NCBI GenBank assembly: GCA_026770585.1
Contig: MU647303.1
Location: 66,486-83,545, forward strand
Reading direction: 5' to 3'
DNA length: 17,060 bases
Source of the DNA: Baffinella frigidus
Lineage: Eukaryota > Cryptophyceae > Cryptomonadales > Baffinellaceae
Under the pieces are notes generated by a model, which searched no databases, was not told the DNA's origin, and saw nothing but the letters and a program-made list of their open reading frames with translations. Of this stretch, positions 7,554 through 14,699 are shown in pieces (within the stretch, counting starts at the first letter, position 1; each line of letters begins with the position of its first letter). Position numbers and translations under genes: made by a program.

Positions 7554-7793
7554 TACAGGGGTACCTTGCTCATAAGAAAGCGCCTCCCCCTAGGACCCTG
7601 CTCTAGGCCTACAGGGGTACCTCGCTCATAAGAAACCGCCACCCCCCCTAGGACCACCCTAGGACCCTAGGCATAAGCTACTGTAGGGTCCTAGGGGGGG
7701 TTGGTTTCTTATGAGCGAGGTACCCCTGTATGCCTAGGGCCCTACAGAGGTCCTAAAGAGAGCGGCGGTTTCTCATGAGCGAGGTACCCCTGT
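7554..7793. mobile_element. Family A MITE interrupted by a second family A copy
   Basis: The outer element starts CAGGGGTACCTTGC at 7556 and ends GAGGTACCCCTG near 7792. An inner complete copy lies between TA dinucleotides at 7610-7611 and 7729-7730. Removing the inner copy and one TA restores CTAGGCCTATGCCTAGGGCC, the centre seen in the intact copy at 7140. The right flank of the outer copy is TCAC, so its outer TA is lost or mutated. Confidence 0.88.
7610..7730. mobile_element. Inner, nested family A MITE
   Basis: Complete 121-bp copy including both TA flanks. The termini CAGGGGTACCTCGC and GCGAGGTACCCCTG are perfect. It is inserted at the central TA of the outer element. Confidence 0.9.
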
Positions 7794-7923
7794 CACGGCC
7801 CGAGGCGGGCCCGTCCTGCCCCCGGACCGCACCCCGCATCTTGCTTTGCCTCCAGGCGGATCCCTAAAGGCTACATAAATGACTTTTGTTCTCCGCCCGA
7901 GGCGGGCCCGTCCCGCCTCGGGC
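7794..7923. repeat. CCCGAGGCGGGCCCGTCC repeat segment
   Basis: CCCGAGGCGGGCCCGTCC occurs at about 7800 and 7895, and again at about 8148. It is the exact complement of a piece of the LTR (about 5713-5730). The phrase AAATGAC followed by TT(T/A)(T/C)GTTCTCCGC precedes the copies at about 7895 and 8148, so these two are a larger duplication of nearly 40 bp. No gene is seen. Confidence 0.6.
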
Positions 7924-8028
7924 TATCCCTTATGTGGCCAGTAGGCTCATACGCCCTACCGTAGGGCCCTAGGACCTGTCTAGGACCTCTTGGCGTTCAA
8001 TTTCAAACACCTCGCCACTTAAGGGGTA
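7924..8028. mobile_element. TA-flanked MITE, family B (ATCCCTTAAGTG)
   Basis: It begins TATCCCTTATGTGGCCAGTA and ends CCACTTAAGGGGTA, so the termini are inverted copies. It contains CTACCGTAGGGCCCTAGGAC. It abuts the next family B copy, with one TA shared between them. Confidence 0.75.
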
Positions 8029-8130
8029 TCCCTTAAGTGCCCAGTAGGCTCATACGCCCTACGGTAGGGCCCTAGGACCAGCCCAGGACCTCAGGCCCCC
8101 AAATGTGGAGGCCTGGTCACTTAAGGGATA
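8027..8130. mobile_element. TA-flanked MITE, family B
   Basis: It begins TATCCCTTAAGTGCCCAGTA and ends CTGGTCACTTAAGGGATA, with clear terminal inversion and TA at each end. It lies head to tail with the preceding copy. The interior has GCCCTACGGTAGGGCCCTAG. Confidence 0.8.
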
Positions 8131-8192
8131 AATGACTTACGTTCTCCGCCCGAGGCGGGCCCGTCCCGAGTTCTCACGGGTCCGGGCGCTTG

Positions 8193-8690
8193 CAGCCTGA
8201 CGTCCGGACGTGCCTGTCGAGAGCGTGCTTGCAGTCAGCAATCAGAAAGTCAGCAATCACGCGTGCTTCTACAGGGGTACCTCGCTCTTGAGAAACGCCC
8301 ACCCCCCTAGGACCACCCTAGGACCACCCGAGGGCCACCCTAGGGCCCCACGCATAGGCCTACTGTAGGGTCCTAGGAGGAGGGCAGTTTCTTATGAGCG
8401 AGGTACCCCTGTAGCGTGCTTGGGGTCAAATCCCATACCTCTGGTACAAACCTCTGGTACAAATAAAACGACATGATGTGTACGTATGCAGCCCGACGAA
8501 AACACGTGCCTGTGGGTAACGTGCTTCTAGCCAGAAACCAGAAATCGTGCTTGCAGTCAGCAGGCAGAAATCAGTCTGCAATCAGAAGTCAGAAATCTGT
8601 AGCCAGCAACCTGACGCTTGCACCCTGACGTCCACACGTGATTGTGGGTACCGTGCTTCTAGTCAGCGACCAGAAACCAGTGGTGTTAGG
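8193..8690 (+). repeat. Degenerate tandem repeat (GCAGCCTGACGTCC...CAGTCAGCAATCAG)
   Basis: Three related stretches begin near 8193, 8489 and 8620. Each runs GCA(G/C)CC(T/C)GACG, an ACGTG segment, GTGCTT(G/C)(T/C)AG and then CAGTCAGCA or CAGAAACCAG motifs. The first is interrupted by the MITE at 8270. Many short CAGAAATCAG-type echoes lie between. No coding potential is seen. Confidence 0.6.
8270..8413. mobile_element. TA-flanked MITE, family A, longer centre
   Basis: The termini match the other copies (CAGGGGTACCTCGC, GCGAGGTACCCCTG), and the element is flanked by TA on both sides. The centre has an extra short array of CCACCCTAGGA-type units, which makes it longer than its relatives. It interrupts a degenerate tandem repeat (see 8193-8690). 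Confidence 0.85.
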
Positions 8691-8699
8691 TCAGTTTAG

Positions 8700-9075
8700 G
8701 GTTTGGGGTTTGGGGTTTGGGGTTTGGGGTGAGGGGTTTGGGGTCTGGGGTTTGGGGTTTGGGGTTTGGGGTTTGGGGTTTCGGGGTGAGACTTGAAGAG
8801 GGCGTTGCGGGACGCAAAGCTCTCGTCACACGCGAAGCACAGGCTTAGGGCTTAGGGTTTGGGGTTTAGGGTTCAGGGTTTGGTGTTTAGGGTTTAGGGT
8901 TTAGGGTTTAGGGTTGAGGGTTTAGGGTTTAGGGTTTAGTGTTTAGTGTTTAGTGTTTAGTGTTTAGTGTTTAGGGTTTGGTGTTTTGTGTTTGGTGTTT
9001 AGGGTTTAGTGTTCAGTGTTCAGTGTCCAGTGTTGAGTGTGTAGGGTTTAGGGTTTAGGGTTCAGGGTTCAGGGT
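8700..9075. repeat. G-rich heptamer array
   Basis: TTTGGGG units (8700-8785) and TTTAGGG/TTTAGTG units (8848-9075) flank a coding-like shard at 8786-8846. The polarity is opposite to the arrays at 1880-2520 and in the methyltransferase introns, and fits the minus-strand orientation of the shards nearby. Confidence 0.9.
8786..8846 (-). pseudogene. Zinc-finger-like exon shard 1
   Basis: On the minus strand this reads [18 protein letters not shown], which keeps the C-x2-C, Phe and Leu spacing of a C2H2 finger. A His follows three residues after the Leu, where two is usual. On both sides it passes directly into heptamer satellite. No longer open frame is present, so this is an exon or exon fragment at best. 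Similar shards follow at 9131, 9531 and 9858. Confidence 0.4.
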
Positions 9076-9130
9076 GGAGAGTAGGTTTAGAGTGGGTTAA
9101 GAGTAGGCAGGGAGAGCACGGGGCAGGATG

Positions 9131-9250
9131 GGGTGAGACTTGAAGAGGGCGATGTGTGAGGCGAAGCTCTCGGCACAGTCACCCTCACTATCCCTGAAGT
9201 GGCCATGCCGTCAAATGTGACGGCCAGCTCTCGGAGCAGGCAGAGCATCA
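9131..9250 (-). pseudogene. Zinc-finger-like shard 2, interrupted by a family B fragment
   Basis: The minus strand contains CAESFASHIALFKSH (from 9131-9180). Just upstream in that reading is a piece of family B MITE (9189-9226, TATCCCTGAAGTGGCCATGC), and then the first half of the finger (CTGCCTGCTCCGAGAG). The same insertion, in the same place, is in shard 4, so the two share ancestry. The interrupted frame means it cannot encode an intact finger. Confidence 0.45.
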
Positions 9251-9414
9251 CCCACGATACGTATCGTACGTGCTCTCCTGACCTCATCTCCTGACCTCAT
9301 TTCCTGACCTGACCTTGAATCCGCGCGGAGCCCATTTCTACAATACGTCCGCACGCCCATATGCAACACCGGAGCGGCCGGCTGCAATCCGTTGCTCACA
9401 CGTAGCAGGCGGGC
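9251..9414. other. Spacer with no recognised feature
   Basis: It contains TACGATACGTATCGTG, a short palindrome at about 9255-9270, and repeated CTCCTGACCTCAT units at about 9275-9310. No gene or element is supported. Confidence 0.4.
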
Positions 9415-9517
9415 TATCCCTTAAGTGACCAACGGGCGAATAATCGCCCTAACTCGCCCTAGGCAGGTCCTAGGGCCCTACGGTAGGGCGTATGGGCCTA
9501 CTGGTCACTTAAGGGAT
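9415..9517. mobile_element. MITE, family B
   Basis: It begins TATCCCTTAAGTGACCAACG and ends CCTACTGGTCACTTAAGGGAT. TA is kept on the left but reads TG on the right. The interior has CCTAGGCAGGTCCTAGGGCC and CCTACGGTAGGGCG, shared with other family B copies. Confidence 0.8.
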
Positions 9518-9530
9518 GGAAGGGCGGAGC

Positions 9531-9628
9531 GGAGACTTGAAGAGGGCGTTGCGTGACGCGAAGCTCTCGGAGCAGGCAGCGCACGGGTGTTCCATCCCCG
9601 CCCGCGATCCCAGCGTCACGCCTTTCAC
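9531..9628 (-). pseudogene. Zinc-finger-like shard 3 (uninterrupted)
   Basis: On the minus strand it reads VKGVTLGSRAGMEHPCAACS and then ESFASRNALFKS. This is the longest uninterrupted version of the shard, with Cys-x2-Cys, Phe and Leu in finger spacing. It starts after CTGGCAG, a possible splice acceptor. The final His of other copies is replaced (KSPLRP). A family B MITE lies directly beyond its 3' end. I infer a duplicated exon. Whether any copy is expressed is unknown. Confidence 0.45.
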
Positions 9629-9652
9629 CTGCCAGAGTGCGAAGAATTTTTT

Positions 9653-9657
9653 AACCT

Positions 9658-9688
<31 letters not shown>

Positions 9689-9704
9689 ATCTCTCTCTCT
9701 CTCT

Positions 9705-9753
<49 letters not shown>

Positions 9754-9762
9754 TCTCTCGCC
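9653..9762. repeat. (CT)n microsatellite
   Basis: About 100 bp of CT dinucleotides, with interruptions TCGCCCTAT and CTCCCTC. All frames through it are artefactual Leu-Ser or Arg-Glu polymers. Confidence 0.95.
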
Positions 9763-9795
9763 CGTGAACGTCGCCTCGACGGGCTCTGGGAGCAG

Positions 9796-9820
9796 AGAGC
9801 CCCAGCGTCACGCCGTTCAC
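9796..9820 (-). pseudogene. Partial 5' end of the zinc-finger-like shard
   Basis: The minus strand has GGCAG followed by GTGAACGGCGTGACGCTGGG, encoding VNGVTLG. This matches the beginning of shards 3 and 4, but the finger part is absent. Confidence 0.35.
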
Positions 9821-9857
9821 CTGCCATCACAACCGACCTCAACACTCAGGAGGGGGT

Positions 9858-10049
9858 GCGACTTGAAGAGGGCGTTGCGTCAGGCGAAGCTCTCGGCACA
9901 GCCACCCTCACTATCCCTTAAGTGGCCATGCCGTCAAATGTGACGGCCAAGAGGTCCTAGGCAGGTCCTAGGGCCCTACGGTAGCTCTCGGAGCAGGCAG
10001 AGCAAGGGTGTTCCATCCCTGCACGTGATCCCAGCGTCACGCCTTTCAC
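9858..10049 (-). pseudogene. Zinc-finger-like shard 4, interrupted by a family B fragment
   Basis: After satellite ending CCCTGCAG on the minus strand comes VKGVTLGSRAGMEHPCSACS. A family B fragment (about 9912-9985) then splits it, and the frame resumes as CAESFA, a TGA stop, RNALFKSH. The satellite-AG-coding junction resembles the acceptors of the methyltransferase introns. The stop and the insertion mark it as a pseudo-exon. Confidence 0.5.
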
Positions 10050-10059
10050 CTGCAGGGTG

Positions 10060-10205
10060 TCGGGTTTGGGGTTTCGGGTTTGGGGTGTGGGGTGTGGGGT
10101 TTCGGGTTTCGTCAGAACACACACACACACACATCCGTCACCAGCGACACGCCTTTCACCTGCAGGGTGTCGGGTTTCGGGTTTCGGGTTTCGGGTTTCG
10201 GGTTT

Positions 10206-10245
<40 letters not shown>

Positions 10246-10253
10246 TGTGTGTA

Positions 10254-10294
<41 letters not shown>

Positions 10295-10300
10295 ATAAAA
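10060..10300. repeat. TTTCGGG satellite with (AC)n and (GT)n tracts
   Basis: TTTCGGG/TTTGGGG units at about 10058-10110 and 10168-10206 surround a short AC run (about 10112-10132) and another VKGVSL acceptor-plus-exon start (minus strand, 10142-10159). A GT tract of about 85 bp, with small GTATGTAT interruptions, runs to 10291. Confidence 0.9.
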
Positions 10301-10582
10301 CCCGAAACCCCGCACCCCAACTTCAGCACCCCACACCCCAGCCTCACTGTATCTTCCGCGCTGGGAGCCCTAAGATACACAACCGATTCTGCCATGCTCC
10401 GAAATGAACTCACTCCAGTCCATATGATGTATTTGTTAAGGGCGCATAAGCCTACCGACACGCGTGACCCCCGCGCCACCTTCTTCACCCGCCGCACCCC
10501 GCCACCCACGGAGCACATCAACACCATTTTTCTTGAGCGACGTGGCAAGACAAGATATTTAAGCTCACGAATCCTGCACACA
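10301..10582. other. Spacer with no recognised gene
   Basis: CCCCGCACCCCAACTTCAGC-type C-rich satellite remnants lie at about 10303-10345. The rest is ordinary sequence. A frame is open on each strand, but it starts in repeats and shows no recognisable domain. Confidence 0.4.
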
Positions 10583-10790
10583 AGGGCGAATAGAAAGCCT
10601 GCAGGACGAGCCAGAATCAAACTCAGACAGAGCTAGAGTGTAATGGCCTGAAAATGGGGTAGTTAGGCCTACGGCATTGCCTAGGACCTCCTACCGTAGG
10701 CCGAGACTTTTTGGTCCTAGGATCCCTCGGCCTACGGTAGGAGGTCCTAGGAAATGCCGTAGGCCTAACTACCCCATTTTCAGGCCGTTA
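10583..10790. mobile_element. Palindromic element, family C, with left flanking module
   Basis: 10641-10790 is an almost perfect 150-bp palindrome: GGCCTGAAAATGGGGTAGTT and GCCTACGGCATTGCCTAGGA are mirrored at the right end. The outer ends are TAA and TTA. The preceding 10583-10640 (AAGGGCGAATAGAAAGC, GACGAGCCAGAAT, AAACTCAGACAGAGCTAGAG) recurs beside or near the other family C copies, so it may be part of a larger unit. No coding capacity. Confidence 0.8.
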
Positions 10791-10859
10791 GCCTATGGAC
10801 ATTTTTCTTCAGCGATGTGGCAAGATACGACTCAAGACTCGCACGGGGGGGGAGCGTGG

Positions 10860-10956
10860 CGCGGCTGGGACCTACATCGATCAATTAATCAGCATTATAT
10901 AATATAATATAACATACACACCTACATTGATTAATTAATTAATTAATATATGAGCG
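10860..10956. other. AT-rich segment
   Basis: Contains ATATAATATAATATAAC and TTAATTAATTAATTAATATA, with CCTACATCGATCAATTAATC echoed by CCTACATTGATTAATTAATT. This looks like simple sequence. No promoter or origin can be claimed. Confidence 0.5.
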
Positions 10957-11028
10957 GTTGGGACAGGCAAGACCTGGTAGTCAAAAGTCCGGGGGCGCTT
11001 CCCGCGCGCAAACGCCCCTACCGCATCC

Positions 11029-11660
11029 GACCCCCCCCCCACCCAATCCCCAACCGCAGAGTCTGATCCCTTGGCCTGCCGAAGGCGTTTTTTTTTTAAC
11101 AAACAAACTGGCCCGAACAGTTTTTTATATATTCAGTTTTTCAACAAACTCGCCCCAATCGCATCCGAGCCCCCCCCCACCCAATCTAATTTCGGACCAA
11201 GACAGAATCTGTCCTACTATCTTAGACACCCCACGCGGAAGGTAAGGGTGCACATGCTATTTTAGGCATCACAGGATGCTATTTTACGCCTTTTCATCAG
11301 GACAGATTCTGGTATTGTCCGAGATGAAATCCCCACCACCCCCGCTCACGTCGGAGCCCTTTGCCTGCCGAGGGTGGGTAGAGTGCGTGTCGTCAGCACT
11401 CAGAAATGTGGGTAGCGTGTGGGTAGCGAGCCAACCGCATCCAAGCCCCCCCCCCACCCAACCCCCCCCCTATCTTCCTCTTAATCCTCTTAATCCTCTT
11501 AATATATTCTTTTCTCAGAGCAGCGTCGGATCCCTTGGCCTGCCGAAGGCGTTTTTTTTAACTAAAAATAGTGAATTTTTAATTTATTTTTTACAGTTTT
11601 TCGACAAACACACTCGCCCCAATCGCATCCGAGCCCCCCCCCACCCAATCCCCCCCGCCC
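11029..11660 (+). repeat. Direct repeat pair with poly-C blocks
   Basis: The unit GATCCCTTGGCCTGCCGAAG-GCG-poly(T) through CAGTTTTTC.ACAAAC..CTCGCCCCAATCGCATCC-GAG-poly(C)-ACCCAATC occurs at about 11067-11187 and 11530-11651. Extra CGCATCC..CCCCCCCACCCAA blocks lie near 11029 and 11429. Apart from these there is no gene, and frames across it are proline-rich artefacts of the poly-C. Confidence 0.75.
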
Positions 11661-11750
11661 CCGCCCACGTCGGCCGCCGAGGGTCCGTCTCAGAGAATGT
11701 TTGATAAAAAGGGGTTCTCGCCAACCACTTGGCAGCGAGCGAAGACCTTT

Positions 11751-11770
11751 TCACCTTGAATTCAAGGTGA
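11751..11770. repeat. Perfect 20-bp palindrome
   Basis: TCACCTTGAATTCAAGGTGA is its own reverse complement. CTTCAAGGTG also occurs at about 15738 and 15990 in an unrelated repeat. Confidence 0.8.
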
Positions 11771-11972
11771 AATCCCGGTTAGGTTCCAGGGCAAGGGATA
11801 AGTTTCTAGTACACATCGTTTACATGGACTGTATCCGTGAAGCCCCCGGTGGCTGCTAAGTGGAGGGTGAATCCCGGGAGCGGCGCCGCCACGGGGGAAG
11901 GCGGGGAAATGGCTCAAGCTCCAGCCTTGATTTGATCCACTTCGGACGGGGCGGAGGGGGGTACTTGGTTCG

Positions 11973-12126
11973 GCAAGCTTCCAGGTCTGGGGGGCTTTCG
12001 GGGACCTGAAGCGGATCATATCTCCTCTACGCTCGCCTTCATTTTGAAAGTCTGAAAAAGGGGTGAGCGTAGAGGCGATTTGGTCTGCTTCAGGTCCCAG
12101 AAAGCCATCCAGAGCTGGAAGCTTGC
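11973..12126. repeat. Foldback with ~60-bp diverged arms
   Basis: GCAAGCTTCCAGGTCTGG, GGACCTGAAGC and CCTCTACGCTC on the left are mirrored by GAGCGTAGAGG, GCTTCAGGTCC and CCAGAGCTGGAAGCTTGC on the right. The short loop is centred near 12050. Several mismatches show that it is older than the hairpin at 5057. No coding capacity. Confidence 0.75.
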
Positions 12127-12170
12127 GTAACGATACTGGGGGGGTGGACATCCGCAGGGTGGCTTGTGCG

Positions 12171-12385
12171 GTTCTGTCTACGGTATCTCGAATATACCCC
12201 CCCCCCAAAAAAACAAAAATGTAACCCCCCCGCCAAAAAAAATAATATAACCCCCCTCCAAGAGAAAAAACGAATACGGTAGACCTCTCTCTAGAGTGGT
12301 TCGGGGGGGGGGTGTTTCCTCGTATTCGAGATAACCCTGCAGGGGTACCCATGGGGGGGGTAAAGATGCAGCAGAGAGAGGTTTG
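12171..12385. repeat. Poly-C/poly-A region with inverted ends
   Basis: GTCTACGGTATCTCGAATAT at the left is echoed by ATACGGTAGAC near 12276 and, inverted, by GTATTCGAGATA near 12322. Between are runs of C and A. A relative of the right end (TTCGAGATA(A/C)CCCTG... through G-run, GATGCAG.AGA.AGAGG) recurs at about 14488-14555. Confidence 0.5.
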
Positions 12386-12600
12386 GGGGTTCATGGTTTA
12401 GGGATTAGGGATTAGGGATTAGGGATTAGGGATTAGAGTGTGGGGTTTCGGGTTGGGGGTTTCGGGTTTCGGGTTCAGGGTTTCGAGTTTCGGGTTTCGA
12501 GTTTCGGGTGTAGGGATCAGGGTGTAGGGTAGGTTTCGGGTGTAGGGATCAGGGTGCAGGATGTGTTTCGGGTGTAGGGTGTAGGGATCAGGGTGTAGGG
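12386..12600. repeat. GGGATTA / TTTCGGG / GGGTGTA satellite
   Basis: GGGATTA units (12405-12436) pass into TTTCGGG and TTTCGAG units and then GGTGTAGGGATCA repeats. It continues with interruptions to about 12800 around coding-like shards. Confidence 0.9.
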
Positions 12601-12603
12601 CAC

Positions 12604-12648
12604 CATGGCCTCAGGCGTGAAGATGCCCATGGTCTCGTGGTTCTCATG
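12604..12648 (-). pseudogene. Exon-like shard HENHETMGIFTPEAM, copy A
   Basis: 45 bp in minus-strand frame encode HENHETMGIFTPEAM. GTGCCC follows directly, as a splice-donor-like sequence, and then satellite. GTGCCC/T is also the donor of methyltransferase intron 1. On the other side it is bounded by TTTCGTG satellite. Copies B and C are related. The protein family is not recognised. Confidence 0.4.
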
Positions 12649-12715
12649 TTTTCGTGTTTCGTGTTTCGGGTTTCGAGTTTCGTGTTTCGGGTGTAGGGAT
12701 TAGGGTGTAGGGCAC

Positions 12716-12760
12716 CTTGGCTTCCACCGGGAAGATGCCCATGGTCTCATGGTACTCATG
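12716..12760 (-). pseudogene. Exon-like shard, copy B
   Basis: Minus strand encodes HEYHETMGIFPVEAK, again followed by GTGCCC and then CTACACCCTAATCCC satellite. Differences from copy A fall mainly in the last five codons. Confidence 0.4.
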
Positions 12761-12796
12761 CTTTCGTGTTTCGTGTTTCGGGTTTTGATTTTCGGG

Positions 12797-12920
12797 GGAT
12801 CCTAGGACCAAAAAGTTTCGGCCTACGGTAGGAGGTCCTAGGCAATGCCGTAGGCCTAACTACCCCATTTTCAGGCCGTTACACTCTAGCTCTGTCTGAG
12901 TTTTATTCTGGCTCGTCCTG
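12797..12920. mobile_element. Half copy of family C with flanking module, inverted
   Basis: GGATCCTAGGACCAAAAAG through CCCCATTTTCAGGCCGTTA is the right half of the palindrome. The adjacent CACTCTAGCTCTGTCTGAG and ATTCTGGCTCGTCCTGCAGG is the complement of the module at 10583-10640. The left half of the palindrome is missing. Confidence 0.75.
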
Positions 12921-12970
12921 CAGGCTTGTAGGGTTTCGGGTTTCGCGGGTGTCGGGTGAGTGGAGGGCAC

Positions 12971-13040
12971 CATGGCCTCAGGCGTGAAGATGCCCATGGT
13001 CTCGTGGTACTCATGGTGCTTTGCAGCACCCTTGCCCCAC
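12971..13040 (-). pseudogene. Exon-like shard, copy C, with acceptor and donor
   Basis: On the minus strand satellite ends CCCGAACGCAG, then 70 bp encode WGKGAAKH followed by HEYHETMGIFTPEAM, then GTGCCC. This gives one leftover base plus 23 codons, with AG before and GT after, so it has the form of a complete internal exon. It is the fullest of three copies. I do not recognise the protein. A truncated relative of the start (AACGCAG, GTAGGGCGAGGGTGC) is near 13388-13405. It may be a live exon of a minus-strand gene extending beyond this window, or a duplicated fragment. Confidence 0.45.
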
Positions 13041-13043
13041 CTG

Positions 13044-13160
13044 CGTTCGGGTTTCGGATTTTGGGTTTAGAGTTTGTGGTTTTGGGTTCAGGGTTTCGGG
13101 TTTCGGGTTTCGGGTTCAGGGTTCAGGGTTCAGGGTTCAGGGTTTAGGGTTTAGGGTTTC
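13044..13160. repeat. TTTCGGG / TTCAGGG / TTTAGGG satellite
   Basis: Heptamer array on the G-rich strand between exon shard C and the sequence at 13161-13240. On the minus strand it would be the intron upstream of copy C. Confidence 0.9.
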
Positions 13161-13240
13161 ACACCGGCAATTGGAACCTCAAAATTTGCAGTACTTGAAA
13201 GTGCAAGGGCGCTCTTGCCCCACCCGCCCTCAAGCATATG
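13161..13240 (-). pseudogene. Possible minus-strand exon shard
   Basis: Reading on the minus strand gives WGKSALALSSTANFEVPIAG, followed by GTGTGAAACCC, a GT at the edge of satellite. The start WGK resembles copy C. Evidence is limited to composition and this edge position, so the call is weak. Confidence 0.25.
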
Positions 13241-13297
13241 AATGAATATCAATAGGGCAACAGACTGAAATCAGGGTAATCAAGCCTACGGTATTGA

Positions 13298-13355
13298 CTA
13301 CGGTAGGCCGTAGGGGCCTAGGGGGGCTACGGTAGGCCGTAGGGGCCTAGGGGGG
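13298..13355. repeat. 29-bp tandem duplication
   Basis: CTACGGTAGGCCGTAGGGGC followed by CTAGGGGGG is present twice in tandem. It contains the CTACGGTAGG motif found in the palindromic element families B and C. Confidence 0.85.
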
Positions 13356-13439
13356 CTCCTACGAGAAACCGGGGTCTAGGGGCACCCTCGCCCTACCTGC
13401 GTTTGGGCTCAGTTTTAGGGTTCAGGCTCGAAACTTGAA

Positions 13440-13700
13440 ACCACGAGGGTTCAGGGTTTATGGTTTATGGTTTATGGTTTTTGGTTTGTGGTTTATGATC
13501 TATGCGTTATGGTTCATGGTTTGTGGTTTATGGTTTATGGTCTATGGTTTAGGGTTTAGGGTTTAGGGTTTAGGGAGGGATGGCACCTTGCCTCCTCCAT
13601 GGGTCCCGGTGTATGGTGTATGGTGTATGATTTAGGATTTATGGTCTATGGTTTATGGTCTATGGTTTATGGTTCAGGGTTTATGGTTTATGGTTAAGGG
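13440..13700. repeat. GGTTTAT / TTTAGGG satellite
   Basis: GGTTTAT, GGTCTAT and TTTAGGG units in several short blocks, interrupted at about 13571-13610 by GGCACCTTGCCTCCTCCATG, which recurs as GGCACCCAGCCTCCTCCATG at about 13751. Confidence 0.85.
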
Positions 13701-13753
13701 TCTAAGGTATTCAGGCTCGTCCCAAAATCTTTCTAGGGTTTGGGGAGGGGTGG

Positions 13754-14345
13754 CACCCAGCCTCCTCCATGGGTCCTTTCACGCCGCGACCAGCCTGCAC
13801 ACCCCCCGAGAGCAACTTCACTCGCTGGCGTTCACTGCTTGACACCACACAGCAACGTCACTCGCTAGCGTTCACTCCAAGGCACCACACAGCAACATCA
13901 CACTCGCTGGCTGCTCGCCACCACACACAACCGTCACTCGCTCTGGTGTGCCCAGCGCATTGGTCAACTGTCAAGTGGCCCATGGGTCCTTTCACGCCGC
14001 GGCCAGCCTGCTCGCCCCCCGAGAGCAACGTCACTCACTGGGTGTACAGGAAAGATCCGGCAGGGCACCCCATCGGAACACCACCCGAGAGCAACATTGG
14101 TTAAGGACATATTTGCCTCCAAAAAGTAGTCCGGTGAAACCTAACACGCTTCCTACCACTTGGCTCCCGCAAGTGCGGGTTCAGCACGAGCCAGAACTTG
14201 CCTCCCGCAAGTGCGTGGGGTACCCCACAGCAACACCACTCTGGCGTTCACTTCAAGGCACCACACAGCAACATTTCTCACTGGCTGCACGGCACGCCAC
14301 AGCAACGTCCCTCACTGGCGCTCGCTCACTGCATTTCCTGCCCCC
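13754..14345 (+). repeat. Interspersed ~45-bp repeats (CACACAGCAACGTCACTCGC)
   Basis: CACAGCAACRTC..CTCGCTGG with CGTTCACT.CAAGGCACCA follows at about 13806-13945 and again at about 14225-14325. A longer repeat, CATGGGTCCTTTCACGCCGC with GCCAGCCTGC and CCCCCCGAGAGCAAC, is present at about 13778 and 13981. CTCCCGCAAGTGCG occurs at about 14164 and 14202. Open frames here are repeat artefacts. I see no gene. Confidence 0.75.
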
Positions 14346-14581
14346 TGTTATCACCGGCAACCATGCGGGAAACTAGACTTGTGTATCACTCAACTCCAGG
14401 CTCAAGGGCCTCATTTGAGACCTATGTCGAGAGTAATAAAGAAGACGACGAAGAGGAAACCTGCCATACCATATGCGGGAGGGATCCTTCGAGATACCCC
14501 TGTAGCTGCACTACACTCAAGAGGGGGGGGGGTATCGATGCAGTAGATAGAGGGGTTCAGGGTTTCGAGAGTGGTCCGCAC

Positions 14582-14693
14582 CACGAGCTCATCATAGAAC
14601 GCGACGAGTGAGGGGAGGCCTCCCGCAGGTGCGTCCTCCGAGGAGGATGAGGCACCGTACGAGTCCAGCACTTCGCAAAGCTGCCTGCGGCTC
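14582..14693 (-). pseudogene. Candidate minus-strand exon (SRRQLCEVLD...AFYDELV)
   Basis: On the minus strand a satellite tract ends CCCGAACAG. One base and then 37 codons follow, including SRRQLCEVLDSYGASSSSED and LPSLVAFYDELV, up to a GTGCGG that could be a donor. Codon third positions are GC-rich, as in the methyltransferase exons. The family is unknown to me. The 3' limit is uncertain, because the frame stays open further but soon reads into satellite-like CCCTGAACCCC. Confidence 0.4.
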
Positions 14694-14699
14694 CTGTTC

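Noticed and set aside
10025-10636. 203-residue forward frame
   Set aside because: It runs through TTTCGGG satellite and a GT microsatellite. The remainder has no recognisable domain.
11762-12394. 210-residue minus-strand frame
   Set aside because: It spans a foldback and poly-C/poly-A runs. The Gly- and Phe-rich middle comes from homopolymers, and no domain is seen.
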